This document shows positions 44,532 to 53,447 of a DNA stretch of 64,000 nt, piece after piece (the stretch's first letter is position 1; every line of letters begins with the position of its first letter). The notes below the pieces were generated by a model. That model saw only the letters and a list, made by a program, of their open reading frames with translations. It had not been told where the DNA came from and did not search any database. The DNA lies in assembly GCF_002078015.1 (NCBI RefSeq), contig NZ_LWBP01000199.1, positions 1 to 64,000 on the forward strand, read 5' to 3'. The position numbers were made by a program, and so were the translations under genes. Source of the DNA: Niastella populi. GTDB taxonomy: Bacteria > Bacteroidota > Bacteroidia > Chitinophagales > Chitinophagaceae.

Positions 44532-47500
44532 TCAGAAATTGAGTTTTACAGAAAAACCGAATGATCGCTGGCTGGGCGCCATGAAGTAATCGATACCCTG
44601 GAAATAGGTACCCGTATTGGCGGTGAGCTCGGGATCGAACGGCGCCCTGCTATACAACAGGAACAGGTTACGGCCTATCAGTGAAACGTTCATTTTTTTC
44701 ACCACCTTGTTCCATTTCTTTACAGGAAGGTCGTAACCAAGCGTTGCTTCGGCCAGCCGAACGTTGGTAGCGCTGTAAGTGTACATAGAGGCAATACCGC
44801 CGGAAGCGCCAGCGCCCACTACCTGGTAATATTCTTTGGCCGGGATGGGGCGGCCGTTCACGATTGCGCCTCCATTGTCCCTGGCTTTGGCAGAAGCTTC
44901 TGAAACGCCAAATGCGTCGAGCATGGCCTGGGTATTCGACACTACGATACCGCCTACCCGGGCCGTAAAGAGAAAGCTCAGGCCTATCCCCTTCCAGTTG
45001 AGGTTGTTTCCCCAGCTAAGATTGTATTTGGGCATACTGCTTCCTGCGTAAATAAACCTGTTGGGGTCGGCCGCTACGGTTTGTGAAGCGGGATCCACGT
45101 AAATGGCGCCGTGCTCATCAACCCGCAGCGTATTCACATAAATGTCGCCCATTGTGCCGCCTTTTTTCAACGTGATGCGGTAGCTTCCTGTTCCCGCCAT
45201 ATTCAATTCATCGAGGGTTATGATCTCTTTTGTGCCCGGGTCTTCCATTGCCGGCAGCATTTCAACGATCTTATTCCTGTTCAATGCGTATGTGGCAAAA
45301 GAACTTACACTCAGTTCCCCGAACTTGCGGGTGTAACGTGCGGTAGCCTCTACCCCTTTATTGTCTACGCGGCCTCCATTGATGTATATAGAAAGGAAAC
45401 CCGATGCAGGAGACAATGTTGGTTTGAATGGCTGATTATAGGTACGCGAGTGATAGATCGTTGCGTCGATACTCAATGCGCCTTTTAAAAATGAAGCATT
45501 CACACCCAGTTCTGCAGATTTCGTTAACTCAGGCTGCAGATCATAATTAGGCATGCTGGTGAGTGTAACGGGTAAACCGTTTGCCAGCGGGTATGTTGGA
45601 ATAGAGAGAAAAGGCGCGGGTTCATTTCCTACTTCGGAATACGAACCGCGTAATTTCAGATAAGAAAGAATATCTGATTTTATCGGCAGTAAGTCGGTAA
45701 GCACGCCTGAAAGGCCTGCCGAGTAATAAAAGAACGACTGGCTTTTTGTCAATGCAAGCGACGATGCCCAATCGTTACGGGCGGTAATATCGAAAAACAC
45801 GCCATTGCGGTAGGCCAGTTGCGCACTGGCAAACACGGCCTGTTTCTGCCTGCGGATCCCTGTTTGCTGAATATCTGCACCGATAGGGTTTATGTTTGTA
45901 TAAGTGTACAGGTTGGCAACCCCTTGCAGTCTTCCGCCAAACAGGTATTGATTCTGCCTGATGTCTTCTATAGATGCACCGGCAACGCCCGTGAGCGTAT
46001 AGTCGGCATTGAGCTGTTTATTCACGTTCACCAGTACATCGGCATAGATCTGCTGGTTATCGAGCGTATTCAGCGAATAATAACCTTTCTCCGAGGCAAA
46101 CAGCTGGTTGGTGGAAGCGCTGTATTTTCTTTCGGCTTTCTCATTGTTCCGGTCGAGTTTCACCCGGCCGGCTATATTGACCCAGTCTTTTATCTGGTAT
46201 TTCAGCGATGCGTTGGTGAGGTAGCGGTCTTTCCTGTTCGGGAACAGATCGCGCTGGGTAACCCAGTAAGGGTTCTGCATCATTAAACCATTATCGCCAA
46301 ATGGCCAGAACTGCGTCATCAGGTTGCGGGAAGGATTATAGCGCTCAAATGCTTTTACCTTGTTGAAGTCTTCACCCGGTGGAAAAAGATAAACAGCTAC
46401 CAGCGGGTTGAAATACTGCCCCTGTGAGATCATGTTCTGTTCATTCACCAGGCCGCCCATAAAGCTCAGGTCGAGCGTCATTTTACCATCGAGAAAGGTT
46501 GACGTGTTACGGCCTGTAAAGTTGTAACGGCTGAATTTGTTATTGGGAATGATGCCACGGGCATCCACATGTCCTAATGAAACATAGGTCTGGCTTCTTT
46601 CGCTGCCGGTTGAAAAAGTTACCGCGTTGGTGACATTCGTTCCGGTTTGAAAGAAATCTTTGGGTTTGTATGAGGAAGGCGTTTGCAGTTTTTCTCCCCA
46701 ACTGTAATAACTGCCGGGTTCCGACTGGCCGTACCTGTTCTGGAATTCCGGCATCAGTAACGGGTTATTGAACATGGTGGAGTTGGAGGCGGTTATTTCT
46801 GCTTTGTTCTTCGAACCTTTTTTTGTGTTGATGATGATGACCCCATTGGCGGCGGTACTGCCGTACAGGGCTGCCGCGGATGGACCGCTCAGTACGCTGA
46901 TGCTTTCAATGTCTTCGGGGTTGATGTTTGAAACAAAATCGCCCGTTTGTCCGGCCCCGGAGAAAATATCTTCCGCCTGACCACGAATATTATTCTGCAT
47001 AGGTACCCCATCGATCACATAGAGGGCATTGTTGTTATTGTAGATAGATTTCGTACCACGCAATACCACGCGGGAAGAACTGCCCGCACCGGCAGAAGAA
47101 CCATTGATGGTAGCGCCGGCTACTTTCCCTGCAAGGGAATTAACGAAGTTGGCGTCTTTCACGCGGTTCACTTCGTCGCCTTTTACTTCCTGTACATTAT
47201 AGGTAAGTGATTTTGATTTGCGGGTAATGCCAAGCGCGGTAACCACTACTTCGTTCATTTGGGTATCGGCTTCTACAAGCGATACATCGATATTAGTCCG
47301 GTTTTTGATAGCCACTTCCTGGCTTACAAAACCAACGAAGCTGAACAAAAGCGTTTCCGTTCCTTCGGCCCGAATGGAATACCTGCCCGATGCATCGGTG
47401 ATTGAAGACGAGCCGGAACCTTTAACGGAAACGGAGGCGCCTTCAAGCGGGGTACCATTGGCAGAGCGAACGATGCCGGTAATGGTTATTGGCGGAATTT

Positions 47501-47960
47501 CCTCAACAACCGTTTCCACAACGGACTGCTTTGCAGGCAGCGGCGTTTTATCTTTTATGAAAATGGTTTTACTGCTGATCTCATATCCCAGCGGTTGTTT
47601 ATTGAAGATGAGATCGAGGAACTGTACCAGCGGCATTTCAACGGCGGATGCAGTTACGGGTTTGGCGCCCTTCAGCAATTCTTTGTTGGCAAAAATGGTG
47701 TAGCCGGTTTGTTTTTCAACGGCATTGAATACCTGAACAATCGATACATTTTTACCTGTGAAAGTAATTGTTTGTGAAAATGTTTCCGCCTGTGCGCCAA
47801 GAATGCTCAGGGCAAGAAAAATAATCGTCAGTTTCATAACTAACAGCGTTTTGGTGAGCACCCGAAGCCGTTGCCGTGGCTTTCCTGCTGAATGCACATG
47901 CCTTTCAGCGGGAAGGAGCACAGTGGCAACCCTCCGGTCACAATGAGCAATTTTTTGCAT
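44532..47960 (-). CDS. SusC/RagA TonB-linked outer-membrane transporter (locus B)
   Basis: The product has 1142 residues from ATG 47960; the signal sequence appears only at about residue 43 (MKLTIIFLALSILGAQAE), and the long polar N-terminus is of the kind seen in related SusC proteins. An STN domain (about 68-120), carboxypeptidase-regulatory-like domain (about 155-235), plug (about 245-360, ending VLSGPSAAALYGSTAANGV) and barrel ending FGFSVKLNF are present. The STN region should contact the FecR at 48080 to trigger the sigma factor. It imports the oligosaccharide freed by the GH18 enzyme, with SusD as lid. Confidence 0.95.
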   Translation of the reverse strand: MQKIAHCDRRVATVLLPAERHVHSAGKPRQRLRVLTKTLLVMKLTIIFLALSILGAQAETFSQTITFTGKNVSIVQVFNAVEKQTGYTIFANKELLKGAKPVTASAVEMPLVQFLDLIFNKQPLGYEISSKTIFIKDKTPLPAKQSVVETVVEEIPPITITGIVRSANGTPLEGASVSVKGSGSSSITDASGRYSIRAEGTETLLFSFVGFVSQEVAIKNRTNIDVSLVEADTQMNEVVVTALGITRKSKSLTYNVQEVKGDEVNRVKDANFVNSLAGKVAGATINGSSAGAGSSSRVVLRGTKSIYNNNNALYVIDGVPMQNNIRGQAEDIFSGAGQTGDFVSNINPEDIESISVLSGPSAAALYGSTAANGVIIINTKKGSKNKAEITASNSTMFNNPLLMPEFQNRYGQSEPGSYYSWGEKLQTPSSYKPKDFFQTGTNVTNAVTFSTGSERSQTYVSLGHVDARGIIPNNKFSRYNFTGRNTSTFLDGKMTLDLSFMGGLVNEQNMISQGQYFNPLVAVYLFPPGEDFNKVKAFERYNPSRNLMTQFWPFGDNGLMMQNPYWVTQRDLFPNRKDRYLTNASLKYQIKDWVNIAGRVKLDRNNEKAERKYSASTNQLFASEKGYYSLNTLDNQQIYADVLVNVNKQLNADYTLTGVAGASIEDIRQNQYLFGGRLQGVANLYTYTNINPIGADIQQTGIRRQKQAVFASAQLAYRNGVFFDITARNDWASSLALTKSQSFFYYSAGLSGVLTDLLPIKSDILSYLKLRGSYSEVGNEPAPFLSIPTYPLANGLPVTLTSMPNYDLQPELTKSAELGVNASFLKGALSIDATIYHSRTYNQPFKPTLSPASGFLSIYINGGRVDNKGVEATARYTRKFGELSVSSFATYALNRNKIVEMLPAMEDPGTKEIITLDELNMAGTGSYRITLKKGGTMGDIYVNTLRVDEHGAIYVDPASQTVAADPNRFIYAGSSMPKYNLSWGNNLNWKGIGLSFLFTARVGGIVVSNTQAMLDAFGVSEASAKARDNGGAIVNGRPIPAKEYYQVVGAGASGGIASMYTYSATNVRLAEATLGYDLPVKKWNKVVKKMNVSLIGRNLFLLYSRAPFDPELTANTGTYFQGIDYFMAPSQRSFGFSVKLNF

Positions 47961-48015
47961 AAATTCACATCGGTTTAGTTTGAAATGTTTGAATCGAACG
48001 AACGTTTATAATTGA

Positions 48016-48067
48016 ACCTTCCCGACAAGTCGGGACGGCCGCCTTCGGATGCCAGTCCGGGACGGCC
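48016..48067. repeat. GC-rich inverted/direct repeat cluster between FecR and SusC
   Basis: CCCGACAAGTCGGG at 48021-48034 is a perfect palindrome, and CGGGACGGCC occurs at 48031 and again at 48058. Such GC-rich hairpins are dispersed in many Bacteroidota genomes. The T tract lies on the plus strand, so it is not an obvious terminator for the flanking minus-strand genes. Confidence 0.5.
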
Positions 48068-48079
48068 TTTTTATTTTTA

Positions 48080-49348
48080 TTAATGCAACACGATCAGTTT
48101 TCTTCCTTCCAGCCTGAAATGCACTTTGCTGAGCTCGAGCCCGCGCAATACATTATTGAGAGACAGATCACGTCCCATTTTGCCTACGAATTCGAGTTTG
48201 GGAATACCGGTTTCATATTCCACTTCTATATCGTACCAGCGTTCTAACTGATGCATTACTTCCTGCAGGGTAGCTTCTTCAAAATTGAACACGCCGTTCT
48301 TCCAGGCGATCACTTTTTCGATGTTGGGTGAATGGTGAATGGTCAATGGAGAATGAGTGGTGAGTGGCGAATGGCCGGCAATTATAGCCTGCTGACCAGG
48401 TTTCAAAACTGCTGACAATTCATTATCCTTTGCCGTTTCATCCCGCTTTGAAGCAGCACCGTTTGCCGTTTTCACAACCACCGACCCTTCCAGCAACGTT
48501 GTTTTTATGGCAGGTTCATTGGAATATGCATTGATGTTGAAGTGTGTGCCCAACACTTTTACTGAGGCCCCCCGTACCCCTCCCGGTTGGGGGGGAATAG
48601 TAACAATAAATGGCTTTTGGGCGTCTTTGGCAACTTCGAAATAGGCTTCGCCCCACACCTCTACCCTTCTTTCATTGCCGCTGAAATGAGTTGGGTATTT
48701 TAATGAAGAGGCGGCATTCAGCCATACTTTGGTTTTATCGGGCAGCACTAACTGGAACTGGCGGCCTTTGGGCGTACTGATTGAATTGTAGGCCAGTTGT
48801 TGCCCGGCTGAAGCCACAGGCGCATAAACCAGCTGTCCGTCTTTCAGCCGCACTTCAGCGCCGGTTTGCACAGTAATAGTACCATTGCCGAGGCTGTCGA
48901 GCACTACCTGCCGGCCGTCGGCGAGTGTTAAGATAGCGCCCTGGCTGCCCGGGGCGATGTCGTCGGACGTTGGTTTAGGCGTTACCACTGAAGCGGTTGG
49001 CGCCGCCTTTTTTTGCCGTGGTGACAAAAGGAAAAACCCAACTGTAATTATTAAAACGGCTGCTGCCGCGTATTTGAACCAGGGTTGAAGGAACAGGCTT
49101 ACTGAACTGCGTTTATTTCGCTTTCCGGCGTTTAAGATCGATGGAAGGCGGCCCTGCAGGGAATTACGGATCGCTGGTGTAATGGCGCTTTCCAGCACCG
49201 GGGTTGATAAATGAGCTGAAATGATACCGGCCGCTTCGCCGGCATTGTCTTCCCGGTTCAACCATTCAAGTAGCTGATCGGTTTCTTCGGGCGACAATTT
49301 GCCCTGAAGCAGGCGTTCGAAAAGGTCGTTATAGTTCTGGTTATTCAC
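48080..49348 (-). CDS. FecR-family anti-sigma factor with two repeat-derived insertions (locus B)
   Basis: The product has 422 residues from GTG 49348 (GTG AAT AAC; no ATG at the 5' end). A cytoplasmic part (about 1-85), one membrane helix (about 90-108) and a FecR domain (about 120-300) with LVLPDKTKVWLNAASSLKYP and VLGTHFNINAY are clear. The DUF4974 end is LRGLELSKVHFRLEGRKL. The second strand region contains PPQPGGVRGA and a later stretch HSPLTTHSPLTIHHSP, both absent from the FecR at 18261. At DNA level they are GC palindrome and heptamer repeats. The protein relays the SusC signal to the sigma factor at 49470. Confidence 0.92.
   Translation of the reverse strand: MNNQNYNDLFERLLQGKLSPEETDQLLEWLNREDNAGEAAGIISAHLSTPVLESAITPAIRNSLQGRLPSILNAGKRNKRSSVSLFLQPWFKYAAAAVLIITVGFFLLSPRQKKAAPTASVVTPKPTSDDIAPGSQGAILTLADGRQVVLDSLGNGTITVQTGAEVRLKDGQLVYAPVASAGQQLAYNSISTPKGRQFQLVLPDKTKVWLNAASSLKYPTHFSGNERRVEVWGEAYFEVAKDAQKPFIVTIPPQPGGVRGASVKVLGTHFNINAYSNEPAIKTTLLEGSVVVKTANGAASKRDETAKDNELSAVLKPGQQAIIAGHSPLTTHSPLTIHHSPNIEKVIAWKNGVFNFEEATLQEVMHQLERWYDIEVEYETGIPKLEFVGKMGRDLSLNNVLRGLELSKVHFRLEGRKLIVLH
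48328..48374. repeat. Heptanucleotide tandem repeat inside fecR
   Basis: About six and a half units of 7 bases (GTGAATG, GTGAATG, GTCAATG, GAGAATG, then AGTGGTG, AGTGGCG, AATGG) lie in the coding sequence, which stays open. They look like the short tandemly repeated repetitive (STRR) heptamers known from cyanobacteria. Confidence 0.7.
48566..48598. repeat. GC-rich palindromic element inside fecR
   Basis: A run of C (48569-48574) with CCCCTCCCGG and a run of seven G (48590s) forms an imperfect inverted repeat of C and G blocks. It is read as IPPQPGGVRGASVK in the FecR protein. The C/G block structure resembles an interspersed intergenic repeat, not ordinary coding sequence. Confidence 0.5.
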
Positions 49349-49469
49349 GCGGTTAATGTTGTATAAAACAGGAACGGCGCGGGGAGGAAGATGGGGGGAT
49401 GGGATTAAAAAGTTTTTAGTTCTTAATTCCGGGAGGCTTAAAAGGCGGGCATACTAATTAATAGCCGGC

Positions 49470-50081
49470 CTACCCCACAGTATCAGTTAATGAAGAAGAA
49501 AGAAGAATCGCCACCAGGATGGCGGCATCGGTATGGGTAAGTATATAATTGCGGATCGATTTATTGACGGCTACCACGTATTCCTTTACGGTGAGCGGGG
49601 AAATGCCCATGATCTCGGCGGCCTTTTTATAGGTGCAGCCGTTTTCTTTTATCAGCTCATACACCTTTTTTTGTTGCGGGGGAAGCTGTTCAATGGCTTT
49701 ATGCAGAAAGTGAGAATGTTGTTTGTACTGCAGGCCTTCCTCTATGTATTCGTAATTTTCTTCGGCCAGGGCCCTGAACTTTTCAAGCAGCTGATGGTCG
49801 CGTTTCAGTTTCCTGAAGAAGTCGTACACGAGGTTTTGGGCTATGCGGTAAACATACCCTTCAAAGTTCTCGCCGATCCCTTTATTGGAGCGTTTTTGCC
49901 AGATGCGGGTAAATAATTCCTGAACGAGCTCGCCGGCCTGCTGCTCATCTTTTACCATGCGGAAGATATTTACATACAGGCGCGGAGCATAATGATTATA
50001 CAGGGTGGTGAAAGCTTCTTCACTACCCTGCTGCATTTCCTTAACCAGTAAGTTTTCGTTATGGAGAATAATGGTCTGCAA
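49470..50081 (-). CDS. ECF RNA polymerase sigma factor (locus B)
   Basis: The product has 203 residues from TTG 50081 (the first ATG, at 50036, would cut into the family start). Region 2 reads FTTLYNHYAPRLYVNIFRMV and AGELVQELFTRIWQ; region 4 reads CTYKKAAEIMGISPLTVKEYV, a standard helix-turn-helix. The C-terminus (AAILVAILLSSSL) is hydrophobic, an unusual tail for a soluble sigma factor that might touch the membrane or FecR. It lies 121 bases upstream of fecR on the same strand, and locus B is its predicted target. Confidence 0.92.
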   Translation of the reverse strand: MQTIILHNENLLVKEMQQGSEEAFTTLYNHYAPRLYVNIFRMVKDEQQAGELVQELFTRIWQKRSNKGIGENFEGYVYRIAQNLVYDFFRKLKRDHQLLEKFRALAEENYEYIEEGLQYKQHSHFLHKAIEQLPPQQKKVYELIKENGCTYKKAAEIMGISPLTVKEYVVAVNKSIRNYILTHTDAAILVAILLSSSLTDTVG

Positions 50082-50181
50082 TACGTTTTAACAAATCAGT
50101 GTCTAAAAATAATAAAAAAACAATACGTTGAATAATTATTTTGACCAATGTATCTTTTGCCTGGAGTTTCTATTTTAAATG

Positions 50182-50213
50182 AAAAGAAAAGGCCGCCCCG
50201 TTGAGGCGACCTT
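50182..50213 (-). terminator. Terminator of the FtsX-type permease gene
   Basis: AAGGCCGCC (50189-50197) pairs with GGCGACCTT (50205-50213), one mismatch. On the minus strand it is followed by TTTTCTTTT. It lies 60 bases after the permease stop at 50273. Confidence 0.7.
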
Positions 50214-50272
50214 ATAAATGTCTTAAAGCAGCTTAGGCGAATGACCGGAATATTTGCGCGCTACTGTGCGGT

Positions 50273-52666
50273 TTATTCCGTTCTCAGATTGTTGACCGGA
50301 TTGCTTTGCGCCGCCTTCAATGCCTTAAATCCAACCGTCGCCAGAGCGATCAGCATGGCCAGCATACCGGCCCCGGCAAATACCCACCAGCTGAGGTTTG
50401 TTCTATAGGTATATTGCTGTAACCAGTCGTGCATAAAGTACCAGGTTATAGGGCATGCAATGATAAAGGCAACACTTATCAATACGATGAATTCACGGGA
50501 GAAAAGGTAGATAATGTTTTGAATACTAGCCCCCAGCACCTTTCTTATTCCAACTTCTTTTAACCTTTGCACGGCCATGAAAGAGGCCAGTCCATACAAA
50601 CCCAAACAACTCAGGAATATAGCAATGGCAGCAAAACAGGTATACAGGTTATACAGCATGTTCTCCTGTTTATAAAAACCGGCGACTTTATCATCCATGA
50701 ATTCGTATTCAAACACAAAATCAGGGAATGCTGCGCTCCATATTTTCTCGATGTTTTTTATTTCTGAACGCATATCATTGCCGGCTATACGGATACTTGC
50801 GGTATTATACCTTTTTTTCAGGTTACTGATTAAAACGGCCGAAATGGGATCTTTGAACGACGAAGCATTGAAGTCCTTGATCACGCCTGCGATCGATCCT
50901 TTGATCCTGCCATTCCACAGGTCTATTTCTTTATTAATGACAGCATGGGGATCGGCATAGCCCAGTTTCTTTACCAGGCTTTCATTCACCAGGAATTCTC
51001 TTATGGAGTCGGTGGTGGTAAAATTCCTCCCGGCCACCAGGGGCAATTCGTAGGCAGGAACATATTCGGCATCGGCGAACTTGATGATGGCTGCAAAATC
51101 GACATCTTTTTCACGATGATCGAATTTGAAACCGCTCCACCAGTTATCGACGTCGGAAGGTGACTGCGAATTGAAGCTCACTTTAGTGATGCCGCCTGAT
51201 TGTTGTAACCGGTTGCGGATGTAATCGATCTTGCTTAAGCCTGCACTGTCGTTCTGGAACGGCACATTTACCAACGCTTCTTTATTAAAACCCATAGCGC
51301 TGGTATTGAAGAAACGCATTTGTTTCATCATCAGTAGTGTGCCTATAATGAGCGCCTGTGCTATTACAAATTGCGCAACCACCAATGAACGCCGAAGGTT
51401 TATATGTTTTCCGCTTACCGTTGTAAGTTTTGTTTTTAGTGCGGTAACCGGGTTGTAGGCCGAGAGCACAAACGAAGGATATAAACCCGCCAGCAACGTT
51501 ACCAGCACGGTGATGGCTATCGTAAACAGCACCACTGCCGGTTGCCACAACAATGATGATGACATGCGCAGGTCGAGCAGCGTATTGATAAAGGTAATGA
51601 GCGAGATGGCGATCACCCAGGATAATGCTACAGAGCAGGCAGTCAAAAGAAAGGTTTCGGTCAGGAATTGTTTTTTCAACTGAAGCCTGCTGCTGCCCAA
51701 TACCTTCCGCACACCTACTTCTCTCGATCTGTTCACCGCCTGTGCGGTAGAAAGATTAATGAAATTAACACAGGCGATCAGCAGAATAAACCCTGCAATA
51801 AGCCATAACGTTTGAATGCGTGAAGGGCTGATGGTCTTTCGCAAAAAATTACCCGCTTTTTCATCGAAATGTACCTGTTGCAATGATTGCATCACCTGTA
51901 CATTCTTATTATCGGGTTTACGGTATTTCTGTGAGAAACTGATAAGCGGCTGCGAGTAGGCAGCGGCTGTGGCGCCTTTCTTCAATAACACATAACACCC
52001 GTGATTGCTGTCGATGGTTATCCAGTCGGTTGATTTCGAAAAGCCTCCCTGTTCATAGGGAACTATCATGCACATTTGAAAATCGGTATTCACCGGGAGG
52101 TCGGCCAGTACACCCGTGACCTTCAACAGCAGCCGGGGGCCTATTCTTATGGTTTGTCCCACGGCTTTTTCCCAGTTGCCGAAATATTTAGTAGCAGTAG
52201 CTTTTGTTAACACTACAGAATTAGGGTCTTTCATGGAACCGGCAGGATCGCCGGCCAGCCAGGGAAAATCGAAAATGCGAAAGAAAGCCGGTTCCGTAAA
52301 AAATGCATTCCCTTTCTCTTTGAACTTTTTTACCGGGTTACCATTGGCATCCATCACCAATACCTGTGCATCAGTCACTGAAAAAATACCACACACGTCT
52401 TCAAATTGGGGGAAATCATTTTTCAGTGCTGCAGGTAATGGAAACGGCACCGCACTTGTGGAATCGGTTGCCGATCCTTTGGTGAGCACGCGATAGATCC
52501 GGTCTTTCTTCGAATGGAAATTATCGAAGCTTTTTTCGTAATGGATCACCAGGAAAATGATCAGGCAAACGGCAATACCTGTGCTCAGGCCGGCGATATT
52601 GATAGCGAGATAACGTTTGTTGCGCAGCAGGCTACGGACCGCAGTCTTTACATAATTACGAACCAT
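50273..52666 (-). CDS. MacB/FtsX-type ABC transporter permease
   Basis: The product has 797 residues: an N-terminal membrane helix (about 20-42), periplasmic MacB_PCD domain, and FtsX cores with three helices each (about 285-420 and 665-790), ending in LKAAQSNPVNNLRTE. Motifs NLSTAQAVNRSREVGVRKVLGSSR and LASFMAVQRLKEVGIRKVLGAS mark the two FtsX halves. These permeases transmit force to move lipids, peptides or antibiotics across the envelope; they need a separate ATPase (MacB_N type) which is not encoded nearby. The upstream gene overlaps this start by 11 bases. Confidence 0.92.
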   Translation of the reverse strand: MVRNYVKTAVRSLLRNKRYLAINIAGLSTGIAVCLIIFLVIHYEKSFDNFHSKKDRIYRVLTKGSATDSTSAVPFPLPAALKNDFPQFEDVCGIFSVTDAQVLVMDANGNPVKKFKEKGNAFFTEPAFFRIFDFPWLAGDPAGSMKDPNSVVLTKATATKYFGNWEKAVGQTIRIGPRLLLKVTGVLADLPVNTDFQMCMIVPYEQGGFSKSTDWITIDSNHGCYVLLKKGATAAAYSQPLISFSQKYRKPDNKNVQVMQSLQQVHFDEKAGNFLRKTISPSRIQTLWLIAGFILLIACVNFINLSTAQAVNRSREVGVRKVLGSSRLQLKKQFLTETFLLTACSVALSWVIAISLITFINTLLDLRMSSSLLWQPAVVLFTIAITVLVTLLAGLYPSFVLSAYNPVTALKTKLTTVSGKHINLRRSLVVAQFVIAQALIIGTLLMMKQMRFFNTSAMGFNKEALVNVPFQNDSAGLSKIDYIRNRLQQSGGITKVSFNSQSPSDVDNWWSGFKFDHREKDVDFAAIIKFADAEYVPAYELPLVAGRNFTTTDSIREFLVNESLVKKLGYADPHAVINKEIDLWNGRIKGSIAGVIKDFNASSFKDPISAVLISNLKKRYNTASIRIAGNDMRSEIKNIEKIWSAAFPDFVFEYEFMDDKVAGFYKQENMLYNLYTCFAAIAIFLSCLGLYGLASFMAVQRLKEVGIRKVLGASIQNIIYLFSREFIVLISVAFIIACPITWYFMHDWLQQYTYRTNLSWWVFAGAGMLAMLIALATVGFKALKAAQSNPVNNLRTE

Positions 52667-53290
52667 AATAAGCTGTTTTCAGGTGTGGCAAAACGATTTG
52701 CATGGTTACCTTACTATACTTATTCAGTGCCAATGTTCCAGCAGCCTGAAAATCAATTATCCATTTGGGTACATGCACAATAAAGTGCACGGTTTCGATA
52801 CAATGTACGCACGGTTCCGGCACAGGTTTGAACATGGAATGCCTGACGCCGGATGCAGTGGGCCGGGCTTCAAAAATGTTTCGGCCTGGCTCAGTAAGTT
52901 CCGCGATAATTTCCGTATCGGTTTTGCCTGACTTTCTTGCATTAAGCGCATAAGTCCAGTTTGAGGTACCCATATGCGCCGCAGCTTTGATCTGCTCTTT
53001 TTTTTCAACCAGATGCTTCAGAATGGCTGTGTCCATTCCCCGGTTTCCAAATTCATCGAACAGGTAATCGATGGCTTCGTCGGTCAGTTTATTTCCTTCG
53101 TTCTTTGTGAGGTTGATCAATTCCTGTTTAGACAATTGTGATAATACCGTTGGATCAATTCGGGATCTATAAGAGACATTTGGTTGGGTTTTTACAGGTG
53201 GAAATTTTGGAACGGCTGAAAATACATATTCAAACAGGAAAATGCAAGCGGTAAACCAATGATCGCAATGATGAGGTTTCTGATGTTCAT
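52656..53290 (-). pseudogene. Probable lipoprotein gene of unknown function with a -1/+2 frameshift
   Basis: The body, read in the frame ending at 52656, is protein-like (SKQELINLTKNEGNKL, EAIDYLFDEFGNRGMDTAIL, KSGKTDTEIIAEL) but has no start codon. An ATG at 53290 in another frame gives a convincing lipoprotein signal (MNIRNLIIAIIGLPLAFSC) and then a stop at 53192. The span is 635 bases, not a multiple of three, so one base is lacking. This could be a true inactivating frameshift, a sequencing error or a programmed slip. The body has no recognised domain. The gene overlaps the permease start by 11 bases and follows the DUF4249 gene. Confidence 0.45.
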
Positions 53291-53329
53291 ACGGCAGGGA
53301 AATGTTATAAGATGAGGTTTCGATGGCAT

Positions 53330-53357
53330 GAGTCAACTGGCAATAGACAATGGGCAA
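53330..53357. repeat. Heptanucleotide tandem repeat, intergenic
   Basis: Four 7-base units each ending in CAA (GAGTCAA, CTGGCAA, TAGACAA, TGGGCAA) lie between the DUF4249 gene and the frameshifted gene. They are of the same type as the heptamers at 48328 in fecR but with a different unit. Confidence 0.6.
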
Positions 53358-53447
53358 GGGCTCGCGTTTCACGTGCCTGACAACAGGCATTCCAATAATT
53401 AAAATTATCTGAATGCCTGTTGGAAGACGTCTCTCCCTATATAGCAA

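Noticed and set aside
53291-53447. Upstream extension of the frame over the repeat tract at 53330
   Set aside because: It consists of heptamer repeat and AT-rich leader DNA; the real N-terminus is the signal peptide at 53290 in another frame.
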